From positions 9,011,887 through 9,075,886 of the forward strand of contig OX393568.1 of assembly GCA_947652115.1 (NCBI GenBank): 64,000 nucleotides of DNA, in the 5' to 3' direction. This DNA is from Blastomussa wellsi (Eukaryota; Cnidaria; Anthozoa; Scleractinia; Plerogyridae). A program made the position numbers and the translations under genes. Below, in pieces: positions 6,967 through 15,189 of the stretch (position 1 is its first letter; the number at the start of each line of letters is the position of its first letter). The notes under the pieces were generated by a model. The model made no database searches. It was not told where the DNA came from and saw nothing but the letters and a program-made list of their open reading frames with translations.

Positions 6967-8351
6967 TAACGTTGATACACGTTGTACAATACTGCTTTGT
7001 TGTCGTCGATCTCCAACAGTTCCTCAAATTCTCCGTAGAGAATGATGGTGATGTTGTCTGCGAGTGGGGCTCCGAAATTCAGGATGACTTGTACATCACC
7101 GCTCTGCTTGGGATTCAACACTGGACTGTCCAAACATCCGTTGGCCGTGTTATCAAATACAAACAACGTGCAGTTTTTGCCCTGTCCCCATTCTGCTTCC
7201 CTCACCATATTTCCTTTCTGTTTGCATAGACATCCTGTGGCTTGTAGAAATCTGAAGTAACCTCTCAAATCGCGGGTGCTGTTGTTGTGAATCAATTCCA
7301 AGGTCTCGTAGGGATATTCTTCTCCTCTCACCAATTGACGGATGTTACTCAATGCAAACTTTTGAAAACTGAATGGATTATTTGCGTAGGTGCCGGTGAA
7401 TGCAGTTGACAATACCATTCCCACGATGAGTCGGTTGGGTACTCTGTTCTGGAACAGATTGATGCATTCATAGTGTTGCTGACCCGCTTGCACGTTGAAG
7501 GTCCTTATTTCTCCTCGTACTGTGGGGTAAGTCACGGGTCTCCTGGTCTGTCTTTGTTTTTGTTCCAATTCCAGGTACACGGATGGATTGAGTCTCATTT
7601 GACAAAGGTACAGTCTCACTTTGACGTCATCGCTGTTGAGTCGTACATTCACACCTAGTCCGTTCATGAACACCGTGGGAGAATTGAAATACAACTGGAT
7701 CTGCATTTGCACTCCCGGCACCAATGCTTTGCTCATGTGAAATATTTCGATGTTGGGTGTGAAGCGTAACACGTGTGTTTTACCTCCTGCATATTTGGTC
7801 AGTTCGGCTTTCATGGCTAACACTGCTTCTTTCTGGGTGGCAGACAGAGCTGTGTAATTGGCATGGGGTGTAGCGCTGTCCAGGTTGTTGGCCGTCAGGG
7901 TAGCAGCACAATCAATGGCATTGTACCACCCTTGGGGTTTCAAGATCGTTTCTCCGTCATCTCTGTCATAATTCAACAAGGTTTCCAAGTAAGCCTTGTA
8001 ATGATACGTGTCGGTCTGAGGACTGATCAAAGTTGAATTGAGTTTCATGTTGATCTGCTTGAACAGAGTATGGGCAAAGTTATTGGCTGGGAACATGTTT
8101 TCGGCAGCCACCAAATTATCTCCATTGACTTTCTTTAGACTCAATTCCAATTCGAAGTAACTGCGACTCAAATCGATGTAATCCTCTTGAGGGTCTATCT
8201 GAAATTCGACGGGGTTGATGCCTGTGGTGAACGTCTGAACAGGAACGTAACGTTTACTGGAGATGCTGACATCTGTAGGAGGTACTCGGAAGAGATTCAA
8301 TGCAGGATTTTTCACTCCGGCCGAACCGGTCAATGGGACGAGATCAGTCAT
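6966..8351 (-). CDS. Major capsid protein (double jelly-roll)
   Basis: A 461-residue protein matching Polinton/adintovirus hexon-type capsid proteins in length, position and features. These include an early segment FQIDPQEDYIDLSRSYFELE, a TYHYKAYLETLLNYDRDD segment near residue 115, and beta-rich hydrophobic stretches with a final LYGEFEELLEID. In this family trimers of a double jelly-roll build the icosahedral shell. It lies between a basic core-like gene and the protease with start/stop overlaps on both sides. Confidence 0.8.
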   Translation of the reverse strand: MTDLVPLTGSAGVKNPALNLFRVPPTDVSISSKRYVPVQTFTTGINPVEFQIDPQEDYIDLSRSYFELELSLKKVNGDNLVAAENMFPANNFAHTLFKQINMKLNSTLISPQTDTYHYKAYLETLLNYDRDDGETILKPQGWYNAIDCAATLTANNLDSATPHANYTALSATQKEAVLAMKAELTKYAGGKTHVLRFTPNIEIFHMSKALVPGVQMQIQLYFNSPTVFMNGLGVNVRLNSDDVKVRLYLCQMRLNPSVYLELEQKQRQTRRPVTYPTVRGEIRTFNVQAGQQHYECINLFQNRVPNRLIVGMVLSTAFTGTYANNPFSFQKFALSNIRQLVRGEEYPYETLELIHNNSTRDLRGYFRFLQATGCLCKQKGNMVREAEWGQGKNCTLFVFDNTANGCLDSPVLNPKQSGDVQVILNFGAPLADNITIILYGEFEELLEIDDNKAVLYNVYQR

Positions 8352-8590
8352 CTTCTTCTTCTTCGGCGTCTACGCGTTGGAATGAACGTGCCACCGCGTT
8401 GTTGCCTTTTTATAAGCCTGGACTTTGTAAACTGTTCCACCATGTCTTTCCACGGTAAGCGAGTTCGAGTGGGAAAGATGGTACCACCGCGTTGGCCAAA
8501 CATAATCATCATGTCCAATGGTGAAGGAATGATGGTACCACCGCGTTGAGGTCTTATCCTTTTCACGCGTCTCGAGTAGATTGGATTCAT
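8348..8590 (-). CDS. Arginine-rich protein with three RGGT(I/F)(I/F)P repeats
   Basis: This 80-residue protein contains QRGGTIIPS, QRGGTIFPT and QRGGTFIPT spaced by about 18 and 30 residues, and ends in a run of eight Arg. The repeats are also visible as a repeated 20-base DNA block near 8388, 8480 and 8532. Strong basicity suggests a DNA-condensing core protein. The GG motifs may be cleavage sites for the adenain-like protease. Both ends overlap neighbours as ATGA. Confidence 0.6.
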   Translation of the reverse strand: MNPIYSRRVKRIRPQRGGTIIPSPLDMMIMFGQRGGTIFPTRTRLPWKDMVEQFTKSRLIKRQQRGGTFIPTRRRRRRRR

Positions 8591-8832
8591 GCTCCAAAAA
8601 GATCGTTCAATCCTCGTTTAGCTCTCTTGGTGATTTCGTTCAATACTTTTCGTTTCACAGCTCGTTTGGCACCCCTTTTCGTGCCAGCGATGGCTCCCGA
8701 AATGTTTGGTAAGCTTGTGCTTCCGCTTTTTAAACCTTTCCATCCTTCTGACGCACTTTCTTTGACGAGATCGGTGAAGAATCCACTCCCGTCTTGATCG
8801 GGATGATAACGCGTTAAACTTCCTCCTCTCAT
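8587..8832 (-). CDS. Small basic GG-motif protein (minor capsid/core precursor-like)
   Basis: This 81-residue protein begins MRGGSL, which fits the adenain-type consensus (M/I/L)-x-G-G followed by any residue. It continues with a Gly/Ser/acidic segment and a Lys/Arg-rich C-terminal half. Small proteins of this kind occur next to the capsid genes of adintoviruses and resemble adenovirus cement or core precursors in size and charge only. TAATG overlap with the penton-like gene upstream. Confidence 0.6.
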   Translation of the reverse strand: MRGGSLTRYHPDQDGSGFFTDLVKESASEGWKGLKSGSTSLPNISGAIAGTKRGAKRAVKRKVLNEITKRAKRGLNDLFGA

Positions 8833-9902
8833 TATCGTTTGAAATGTAACGTGACGATGGTCGTGCCTTCACCCAACGTTGCCAAAGGTCCGTTTGTCTC
8901 AGCCACTTGCGTTTCGATAATGTCCAACTCTTCCTTGCGCACGGGAATATATTGAATGTGAAGCGGTTCGAAGTATGCGTTACCTTCTCCTCTTCTTTCG
9001 TAGTTGACTTCACGCAACAGATCTGTCACTTGATTTCCCACCACGGAACTCTGCGCCACATCCGAGTAGACAAACAGCGATCTCATTGACGTGCCTGCCA
9101 CATTTTGATACGCCTTGTTCAAATTGATGAATCGCCAATTGCAATAAACGGACAAGAAAAGCATGGGACCATCGTTCTGGTCTCCTCGTTTATCTTCTTT
9201 TACAATCCACAATTTGAAGTCTACTGATCTATCGTATCTGTTGTATCCGGGAAAAACATCCCATTGACGTCTGTCAGAAGGTGCTTTAGGAATCTTGTCA
9301 TCGGGAAATTCCATCAAAAGATTAGGTCCAAGCTGTTGTTCATCTTCACTCAACCAACCCATTTTCTTGGCAAGAAATGTATTGATCTTGAATGCGGGGA
9401 GGGCTCCTACCTTTGAAGTTCCCTCGTTTGCGATGATCAATTCGTCATTATTCCACTTGAACTTTATGTAATTGCGTTTTTCTTCTTTTTCTTCCAAGTA
9501 ACTGCTTCCCAACAGTGGACCACCGTAGCCTGTTATTCTTTTCTGATCGTAAAAATTCACCATACTTTTCATGAATTCTACACCGTTGACTTTGGAGAAC
9601 ACATTGTTCAAATCGGTGATGTTCGATTTACTCTCACCGTAGGTGTATAGAACGGAACGACCTGTTCCCTTGTTATCTCTGATCCATTCGTACTTGAACA
9701 GGATGGTATTTGGATCATCCGTGACAGAAGGAATAGCTAGTTGGTTGTCTGGCAACGACATACTACTCAATCCCACTTTCCATCCTTCACCCAATCGAAT
9801 GGGAGTTGGTAATCGCACTTTGAAACTGTTGTTTGTATTGTTTGGAAATTCTTTGCGACTGCTGTCATTGGGTAACGTCAAGTAGAACTCTTCAGTCGTC
9901 AT
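8832..9902 (-). CDS. Penton-like minor capsid protein, paralog A
   Basis: A 356-residue protein whose N-terminus FYLTLPNDSSRKEFPNNT and WKVGLSSMSLPD segment are typical of Polinton minor capsid (penton-type) proteins. So are SSVVGNQVTDLLREV near residue 285 and the final TIVTLHFKR. It is clearly related to the gene just upstream: same start pattern, same SSxVGxQxTxLLR and same C-terminal VTLHFK. In this family a single jelly-roll occupies the capsid vertices. ATG overlaps the paralog stop by 11 bases. Confidence 0.75.
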   Translation of the reverse strand: MTTEEFYLTLPNDSSRKEFPNNTNNSFKVRLPTPIRLGEGWKVGLSSMSLPDNQLAIPSVTDDPNTILFKYEWIRDNKGTGRSVLYTYGESKSNITDLNNVFSKVNGVEFMKSMVNFYDQKRITGYGGPLLGSSYLEEKEEKRNYIKFKWNNDELIIANEGTSKVGALPAFKINTFLAKKMGWLSEDEQQLGPNLLMEFPDDKIPKAPSDRRQWDVFPGYNRYDRSVDFKLWIVKEDKRGDQNDGPMLFLSVYCNWRFINLNKAYQNVAGTSMRSLFVYSDVAQSSVVGNQVTDLLREVNYERRGEGNAYFEPLHIQYIPVRKEELDIIETQVAETNGPLATLGEGTTIVTLHFKR

Positions 9903-10917
9903 ACTTGAAATGTAATGTCACGATCGTACTTCCTTCTTCGAAGTGTACTTCTCTTCCGTCTTCCTCTTTCACGTCGATTTCGATAATGTCAATGACTTCG
10001 TCTCGCACCGGTATATATTGCACGTTTTGCATCTCGTATCCACTTTGAGACAACGTGTAGGGAATGTCTCTCAACAAATTAGTGATCTGTACTCCCACCG
10101 TGCTGCTCTGGACGGCAGTCGAGTGAACGAAGAGAGGTCTTTGCTGATGACCGAATGCCCGTTCGTAACTTTCGTCCAAGTACGAAAACACCCAATTGCA
10201 AAAACAACTCAATTGAAGTGCGTCGTTGTCGATTTTGTAAAATTCGTCGTTTCCTTCTATGATGTCAGTAGCGCCTGGCACCTTGTCTGTAGGAAATTCT
10301 TTGCGTAAATTCTCTCCCAACTCGTAAACGGGATCACCATCACCATCTGTTTCTTCTTTGACCCATCCCATGTCTTTGGCCAATTGATATCCCACGAACA
10401 CTTTTGGGTGATTGTTGCCTCCGAAATACGTGTCGATATTATCCAATACAAATTGGTCTTTGTCAGCATACATTTGCGTGTAAAACCTCTTGAATTTCAC
10501 GATGTCGTTACCATCATCGTCTTGGCCTTCTGTCTCATCTTGCCCCAATTGAGCATCAGCAATGTCAATGTTTTCTAGATTCCAATAGTACAATCTCTTG
10601 ATGGCTGTCATTAATTGCGTGCCGTTGGTGATGTTGAACTTGTTCAATACATCTTCAGTGATGAGGAGTCGTTGTTCTGTATAAACTTCATCGTCAACAT
10701 CTTCCAACAAGTCCCATTCGAACCGAAACAGAAAGGGATCCTTGATGAGGACGCGAGGTGGTGCTTTTGGTACGTGAATACTGGTCATACCCACTTTCCA
10801 TCCAGATTCCTTGAAACGCAACGGGTAAGGTAAACGATTCTTGAAGTGATGGGGTTGATTGTCGGGAAATTCCACGCGGTTCGATCGACTGGTGAGTCTC
10901 AGGTAAAATTCCCTCAT
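9892..10917 (-). CDS. Penton-like minor capsid protein, paralog B
   Basis: Starting from the ATG at 10917 (ATGA overlap with the integrase stop), the protein has 341 residues. It shares with paralog A the opening FYLRLTSRSNRVEFPDNQ, the WKVGMTSIHVPK segment, SSTVGVQITNLLRDI and the C-terminal TIVTLHFK. The middle has diverged and is more acidic. Two penton-type genes in tandem suggest gene duplication, perhaps giving vertex and special-vertex or spike-base subunits. The division of labour is inferred. Confidence 0.73.
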   Translation of the reverse strand: MREFYLRLTSRSNRVEFPDNQPHHFKNRLPYPLRFKESGWKVGMTSIHVPKAPPRVLIKDPFLFRFEWDLLEDVDDEVYTEQRLLITEDVLNKFNITNGTQLMTAIKRLYYWNLENIDIADAQLGQDETEGQDDDGNDIVKFKRFYTQMYADKDQFVLDNIDTYFGGNNHPKVFVGYQLAKDMGWVKEETDGDGDPVYELGENLRKEFPTDKVPGATDIIEGNDEFYKIDNDALQLSCFCNWVFSYLDESYERAFGHQQRPLFVHSTAVQSSTVGVQITNLLRDIPYTLSQSGYEMQNVQYIPVRDEVIDIIEIDVKEEDGREVHFEEGSTIVTLHFKYDD

Positions 10918-12050
10918 AGCGATTCCAGAGCTGAACGTTCGATCCAACTGTTATACTTCTCTGGCCATCCTTTCCATTCAACCAACACTTTAGTACCTTT
11001 TCGTTTCAGTATTTTTTCGACTCGAAACAGATCCTCGTCGTCTTGCAGGACTTTTTGCAATTCTTCCTTGTAAAATGTTCCTTTGACAGGCGTTCCGTCG
11101 TATTCGTTGATCTTGTAGGTTGTGACGGGTGGACCTGGTCTGACATCACTCACGACGAAAATTTCTTCGGTCCAGCCTGGTAAATAACTTTTCTTGAACG
11201 TACGGAATTTTTTGTTGAGTCGTACCTTATCACCCACTTTCAACAAAGTACGTCGTTTGGGTTTTTTGCCTTGCAATTTCTTGGCATACAAATTCATCCA
11301 CACTTCGTGTTCGTTCTTCTTGTTGACTTTGTTTGGGGCCATGCCGATACTTCTATGAAATGACGCATTGTATCCCTTCACCAAAGCGGGAAGTGCAGAC
11401 ATGTAATTCAATGTGTTTTTGACGGTAAAATAACGATACATGCGTTCCTTGAAGGTACGATTGAATCGTTCCGCAATACTGGCTTTCGTGTCACCTGCTG
11501 TGGAAAAATGATTGATCTTCTTTCGTTTCATCAATTCAGCAAAGATCTTGTTATAAAATTCCTTTCCATCGTCGGTTTGTAAATTTTGAGGTGTACGTCC
11601 TTTGGCGCGTTTCAGGATTTTTTCAAAAGCTTCCGTCACCGATTTTCCCGTCTTGTTTTTCACGGGTTCTATCCAAGCGTATTTGGACAACGCGTCCAAA
11701 ACGACCAGCAGGTAACGGTTGCCTTTGTTTTGTTTGGCCAAGGTTTGCACTTCCACCAAATCAGCTACCCATTGTTGATCGATATTAAACACCAAGACGG
11801 GAGAAGTAGTGTATCGTCTCCTTCTGGGTTTATGAAGCGTGTATCCCAATTCTCTTTCCAAGAGTTTCTTGACTCTGTTGACAGGTAATTTCTGAGCCTT
11901 GGCAAATCGTTCAATACCTCCCAAACTACCAGGTTCGGTGGGATCGCGGTAATCTTCCAAGATGCTTTGATCCTTGATTTTACCTTTCAAGATGCTTTGA
12001 TCCTTGATTTTACCTTTCAAGATGCTTTGATCCTTCCTTTTACCTTTCAT
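10914..12050 (-). CDS. Retrovirus-like integrase with C-terminal chromodomain
   Basis: From the ATG at 12050 the protein has 378 residues. The catalytic acids are visible in VADLVEVQ (Asp, about 97), LQTDDGKEFY (Asp, about 160) and ASIAERFNRT (Glu, about 194), an rve-family DDE core. The last 40 residues hold VEKILKRKGTKVLVEWKGW, a chromodomain that in related elements reads histone marks and steers insertion. The N-terminus has three tandem copies of a KGK(I/R)KDQSIL unit, an oddity. Polintons use this enzyme to insert with a 6-bp target duplication. Confidence 0.88.
   Translation of the reverse strand: MKGKRKDQSILKGKIKDQSILKGKIKDQSILEDYRDPTEPGSLGGIERFAKAQKLPVNRVKKLLERELGYTLHKPRRRRYTTSPVLVFNIDQQWVADLVEVQTLAKQNKGNRYLLVVLDALSKYAWIEPVKNKTGKSVTEAFEKILKRAKGRTPQNLQTDDGKEFYNKIFAELMKRKKINHFSTAGDTKASIAERFNRTFKERMYRYFTVKNTLNYMSALPALVKGYNASFHRSIGMAPNKVNKKNEHEVWMNLYAKKLQGKKPKRRTLLKVGDKVRLNKKFRTFKKSYLPGWTEEIFVVSDVRPGPPVTTYKINEYDGTPVKGTFYKEELQKVLQDDEDLFRVEKILKRKGTKVLVEWKGWPEKYNSWIERSALESL
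11958..12050 (-). repeat. Tandem 30-base coding repeat in the integrase N-terminus
   Basis: About three copies of a 30-base unit encode a Lys-rich decapeptide. The copies differ at only one or two bases, so the expansion is recent or kept uniform. Confidence 0.7.
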
Positions 12051-12324
12051 TGTCGACGGCTTCACGCAGTGCAAAGAAACTGCGTCTCACGATCGACAGT
12101 CGCATTCTATATATGATGTCGTACCATTCCGTTGCATGTTTCTGTTTTTTCAACCACATCACAAAGGGTACCAATCGAAATGCATTGCATGCCACGTCCA
12201 CCTCGTCAAACAGGTCTAAGGGATTACATTCATTTTCGTCGGGTAACTCGAAGATTTCGTCGACTCTCGACCACACTTTATCACACAAATCACACATGGT
12301 CGTCCACCTGATCTTTTCTTCCAT
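12040..12324 (-). CDS. Small protein of unknown function, first gene of leftward block
   Basis: From the ATG at 12324 it has 94 residues: an MCDLCDKVW segment with two Cys, an acidic middle (ELPDENECNPLDLFDEVD), then a basic aromatic C-terminal helix. No family is recognised. A TATA box lies about 35 bases upstream and the stop overlaps the integrase ATG by 11 bases, so it heads the transcript. Confidence 0.6.
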   Translation of the reverse strand: MEEKIRWTTMCDLCDKVWSRVDEIFELPDENECNPLDLFDEVDVACNAFRLVPFVMWLKKQKHATEWYDIIYRMRLSIVRRSFFALREAVDNER

Positions 12325-12359
12325 CACGATCCACTGCGCTACTCTGTCTTCATCCGATC

Positions 12360-12369
12360 ATTTATATAT
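12360..12369 (-). promoter_or_regulatory. TATA box heading the leftward structural block
   Basis: On the minus strand the site reads CATATATAAATG, about 35 bases upstream of the ATG at 12324. It is divergent from the promoter of the gene at 12564. Confidence 0.55.
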
Positions 12370-12498
12370 GATGGGTGCGCATCACCCCGATTTTTTTGCC
12401 TTATAAGGAGTAGTTGACGCATTTGTAAAGTCCAAAGATCATTGACGTGACTGGTTTTAACGGGTTTCATCAACAGGTTTGACTGCTGGCGTCACTCG

Positions 12499-12530
12499 AT
12501 TCTGATTGGCCGTTTGGTTTTATATAAAGT
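12499..12530 (+). promoter_or_regulatory. Inverted CCAAT box and TATA box for the GRF zinc-finger gene
   Basis: CTGATTGGCC (inverted CCAAT) is followed by TTTTATATAAAG about 36 bases before the ATG at 12564. The stretch CTCGATTCTGATTGG is repeated in the right arm near 23265. Confidence 0.6.
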
Positions 12531-12563
12531 GGAACGATTAACAAATTGTTCATCACTTCAAGA

Positions 12564-13553
12564 ATGGAGCAAGCAGAGATGCCGGAGATGAAGAAGGAAG
12601 AAGAAGAACTGACTGACCAAATACAGTTTTTGCAAAGTGAACAAGGTAACTATATTCATTATCAACCCGGTGACGCATCGCCGACTAAAAAAACAAAAAA
12701 GTCAAACCGCGGCAAAAAGAAGAAGAAGAAAGGAGATGAATCTCCTACACGTTACATGTTGCCTAAAGATTTCCCACCTGCTTCCAACAAGAAGAAGAAG
12801 AAGAAGAAAGAAGTTGTGGAAGTGATGGAAGAGGGTGAAATACCGTCGTACGATGAAGCCATTGATTTTTTCAACAAGTTCTTCCCACAAGCAGAAGTGA
12901 ATTGTCCGATTCACAACAATGTTCCACTTCAAGAAAAAACAGCAAGCAATGGATGGAAGTACCTGGTTTGCGGTGTGGGAAGAGATGATCGTAAAGATCA
13001 TTGTTTTGTCTTGGTGGACAAAAACGACGCCAAAACGTATATCGACATCGTTCGAAATATGAACACTGTGATGACTTACTACTCAAACAACCTGGATAAA
13101 TTGTTGTGTTACTGCGACGAACCGACCATTCTCAGCATCTCCTATTCGCCGAAGAATCCAGATCGCCCTTACTTCCGCTGCAGACGAAACATGTGCAAAT
13201 TCTTTCAATGGGCTGATTTGCTACCGAGAGGAAAAGTATTGGCTTGGATGGAAGGAGGAAAACGTCATCATGGTAACACCCATTGGTCCAGAGATGAACA
13301 AGGTTACCCATTGAGAGGACAAGATTCTCCCTGGTATCACAAACCCACCTACACCGATGTCAATTCCATTCCTTTTGACCAGTCGTTGTGGCTCGAGTGT
13401 CAAAAAGTAAACATCGCGTTCTTGGAACAGAATCAAGAGGTGATAAGTCCTCCAGAAATAAAGGGATGTCACTATACCGAAGAGAATGAACCTGCGTTAA
13501 AGAATCAGATTTACATCAGACGTCTGATGAAGAAGCATGGACTAACAGGATGA
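12564..13553 (+). CDS. GRF zinc-finger protein with Lys-rich N-terminus
   Basis: From the ATG at 12564 it has 329 residues. A charged N-terminus with several Lys runs (nuclear-localisation-like) comes first. A first Cys/His cluster (CPIHNNVPL ... KYLVCG ... DHCF) follows. Then comes a clear GRF-type finger, LLCYCDEPTIL ... YFRCRRNMCKFFQWAD, with the CxC...C...CxFFxWAD pattern near residues 180-218. GRF fingers bind single-stranded DNA in repair and topoisomerase proteins. A role in viral DNA replication or repair is likely. The stop overlaps the next ATG as ATGA. Confidence 0.78.
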   Translation: MEQAEMPEMKKEEEELTDQIQFLQSEQGNYIHYQPGDASPTKKTKKSNRGKKKKKKGDESPTRYMLPKDFPPASNKKKKKKKEVVEVMEEGEIPSYDEAIDFFNKFFPQAEVNCPIHNNVPLQEKTASNGWKYLVCGVGRDDRKDHCFVLVDKNDAKTYIDIVRNMNTVMTYYSNNLDKLLCYCDEPTILSISYSPKNPDRPYFRCRRNMCKFFQWADLLPRGKVLAWMEGGKRHHGNTHWSRDEQGYPLRGQDSPWYHKPTYTDVNSIPFDQSLWLECQKVNIAFLEQNQEVISPPEIKGCHYTEENEPALKNQIYIRRLMKKHGLTG

Positions 13554-14071
13554 AAGAGAAAGTGTGTATGATATTGGACTTGGAGGGATTTTTCGTCAAC
13601 CAGAAATTTCAAGTGCGGGAACTGGGATATTACGCTTGGACAGGAGATCACGGACGATACGCATTTTACGCAAAAGTACCTTGGTACAATTTATCCGCAG
13701 AAGACAAAAGAACTGTTGCCTTTCAAAAATATAACATTCACGGACTGACGTACGATCCAATAAAACAAGAAAGAGGATACGAGTCTCACCAGTTGGAAGA
13801 GATATTATTGAATTTGTATAAGAACAACAAATGCAATGAAAGATATGTAATAGCCTACAAAGGAGGGCATGTGGAAAAAGATTTGTTGAATAGACTTAAC
13901 ATTCAAAGTTTAAACCTTGAAGTGTATAATTGTCCTAAATACGAAATACTAAAATCGAGTGTTGTCGAGCCTTTGCCCGATTGCGGATTTCATTTCAATT
14001 GTTGTAACACTCATTGCAGCATGGTCGAATGTCATGCTTTTTGGTTATGGATGAACACTTACGTAGAATAA
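13550..14071 (+). CDS. DEDD-type exonuclease-like protein
   Basis: A 173-residue protein with MILDLEGFFVN (a D-x-E exonuclease motif I) at the start, YVIAYKGGHVEKDLLNRL (motif II-like) near residue 105, and a Cys/His-rich end NCCNTHCSMVECHAFWLWM. This is a family often seen in Polinton-like elements and host genomes of cnidarians and insects. Nuclease action on RNA or DNA ends is inferred and not all metal ligands can be assigned. AATAAA (14068-14073) overlaps the stop codon, so the 3' UTR is minimal. Confidence 0.62.
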   Translation: MKEKVCMILDLEGFFVNQKFQVRELGYYAWTGDHGRYAFYAKVPWYNLSAEDKRTVAFQKYNIHGLTYDPIKQERGYESHQLEEILLNLYKNNKCNERYVIAYKGGHVEKDLLNRLNIQSLNLEVYNCPKYEILKSSVVEPLPDCGFHFNCCNTHCSMVECHAFWLWMNTYVE

Positions 14072-14106
14072 AATCAGACTTTTTTTCAAACAACATTGTT
14101 TTATTT
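14068..14106. terminator. Convergent poly(A) signals
   Basis: AATAAA at 14068-14073 serves the rightward exonuclease-like gene. On the other strand AAATAAAA at about 14099-14106 serves the leftward small genes ending at 14200. Confidence 0.5.
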
Positions 14107-14199
14107 ACATCTCTTCTAACGTTGAAAAATTTACAAAAGTATTCACTAGCGAGTGCTACATCACAGATATTTTTTTCCTATCATGCATTTACAATGATT

Positions 14200-14484
14200 C
14201 TACAAAATAAAACTCTTAACGAATTTTATACGAGCGAGTGCCGCATCAAGATTCTCACCCAGAAAAACGGTGGTGAAGTTCCACTCCTCAATGTCATAAT
14301 ATTCTCCATATATTGATCCACAGCAAGTCAAGAAAACGCGACCACCCCACTTGGCTGTTATCTCGCCCCATTTCATCTCCTTCACAAACTTCTCGTGATG
14401 GGCGTTGTGCACTCTGTGAAGAGGTTGTGTACACGTAGGAGGTTCCCGGCCACAGACCACACAGCATGAAGGCATACAAGACAT
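14200..14484 (-). CDS. Small cysteine-rich protein
   Basis: From the ATG at 14484 it has 94 residues. It starts with a dense Cys cluster (CMPSCCVVCGREPPTC), then a His-rich segment and FLTCCGSIYGEYYD, so zinc binding is likely. A splice-acceptor-like TTTTGTTTTATTTCATCAG lies directly upstream of the ATG. Longer upstream frames without ATG seem unlikely to be translated. Function unknown. Confidence 0.55.
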   Translation of the reverse strand: MSCMPSCCVVCGREPPTCTQPLHRVHNAHHEKFVKEMKWGEITAKWGGRVFLTCCGSIYGEYYDIEEWNFTTVFLGENLDAALARIKFVKSFIL

Positions 14485-14560
14485 GACTGATGAAATAAAA
14501 CAAAAATGATAACGCAACAAAATACAGAACAACGGTCGATGAAATAGTTCATAAAATCGT

Positions 14561-14815
14561 TTATAAAAATGTTTTTCCGTACATAACAATGTCCGCCTTA
14601 CGAATGGCGTCACGCAGTTGCAAGAGGCGGTTATGGTATTCTTCACTACCTCTGGCAACGCGTGCAAGTGAAACAATGTTTCTCATCAGTCTACGTAAAA
14701 CTTTAACCAGCTTCTTAAATCTTCTGGTATGCCGATTTTCTTTATCTTCCACTAATAATCTTTCACAGCTGACAAGTCTCTCTTTACTTTCACGAAAAAT
14801 ATCCACAGACTCCAT
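14561..14815 (-). CDS. Small basic helical protein
   Basis: An 84-residue, Arg/Lys/Glu-rich, probably fully helical protein (KLVKVLRRLMRNIVSLARV). An acceptor-like TTTTATTTTACCATCAG lies about 30 bases upstream of its ATG, in the same style as its neighbour. No family is recognised. Confidence 0.5.
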   Translation of the reverse strand: MESVDIFRESKERLVSCERLLVEDKENRHTRRFKKLVKVLRRLMRNIVSLARVARGSEEYHNRLLQLRDAIRKADIVMYGKTFL

Positions 14816-14870
14816 GACTCACGAATCACTCAAAGGACAACTGATGGTAAAATAAAACAAAAAATACAGA

Positions 14871-15134
14871 TCAAGGATCTAATTTGTCGAAGGCCTCTGA
14901 CCATCTTAACAAGTCGATCCACAAGGAACGCACTTCAGTTTCTTCGGCAGTGGCATCCCAGGATAATTGCAGTATCCTATCAAGGAACCAGGGGCCGTCT
15001 TCAATTAAATCAACCATTTGTAAATAAGTTTCACCTTCACAATTTTCTTTATGTGCTTCCAGCTTTGATGACATCAATGTGGTAGCTTCTTCGTAGGTGT
15101 CCAGCAACAGTTGCTTCTCTATCCTCTCACTCAT
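14871..15134 (-). CDS. Small acidic helical protein
   Basis: From the ATG at 15134 it has 87 residues and is acidic, with a Trp-rich C-terminal part (LSWDATAEETEVRSLWIDLLRW). It is the first gene of the short leftward group and is divergent from the F-box cassette array. A TATA box (15171-15178) lies about 37 bases upstream. Function unknown. Confidence 0.55.
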   Translation of the reverse strand: MSERIEKQLLLDTYEEATTLMSSKLEAHKENCEGETYLQMVDLIEDGPWFLDRILQLSWDATAEETEVRSLWIDLLRWSEAFDKLDP

Positions 15135-15170
15135 CTTCAAAGGGTAACTGATGGTGTGGGATGGAAAGCC

Positions 15171-15178
15171 TTATATAC
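15171..15178 (-). promoter_or_regulatory. TATA box for the small leftward genes
   Basis: On the minus strand the site reads GTATATAA. It forms a divergent promoter with the rightward TATA at 15267-15274, mirroring the arrangement at 498-607. Confidence 0.5.
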
Positions 15179-15189
15179 ATTCAAAACAC

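Noticed and set aside
14485..14676. N-terminal extension of the Cys-rich protein
   Set aside because: There is no ATG at its start, and it crosses the acceptor-like sequence and the gene at 14561-14815.
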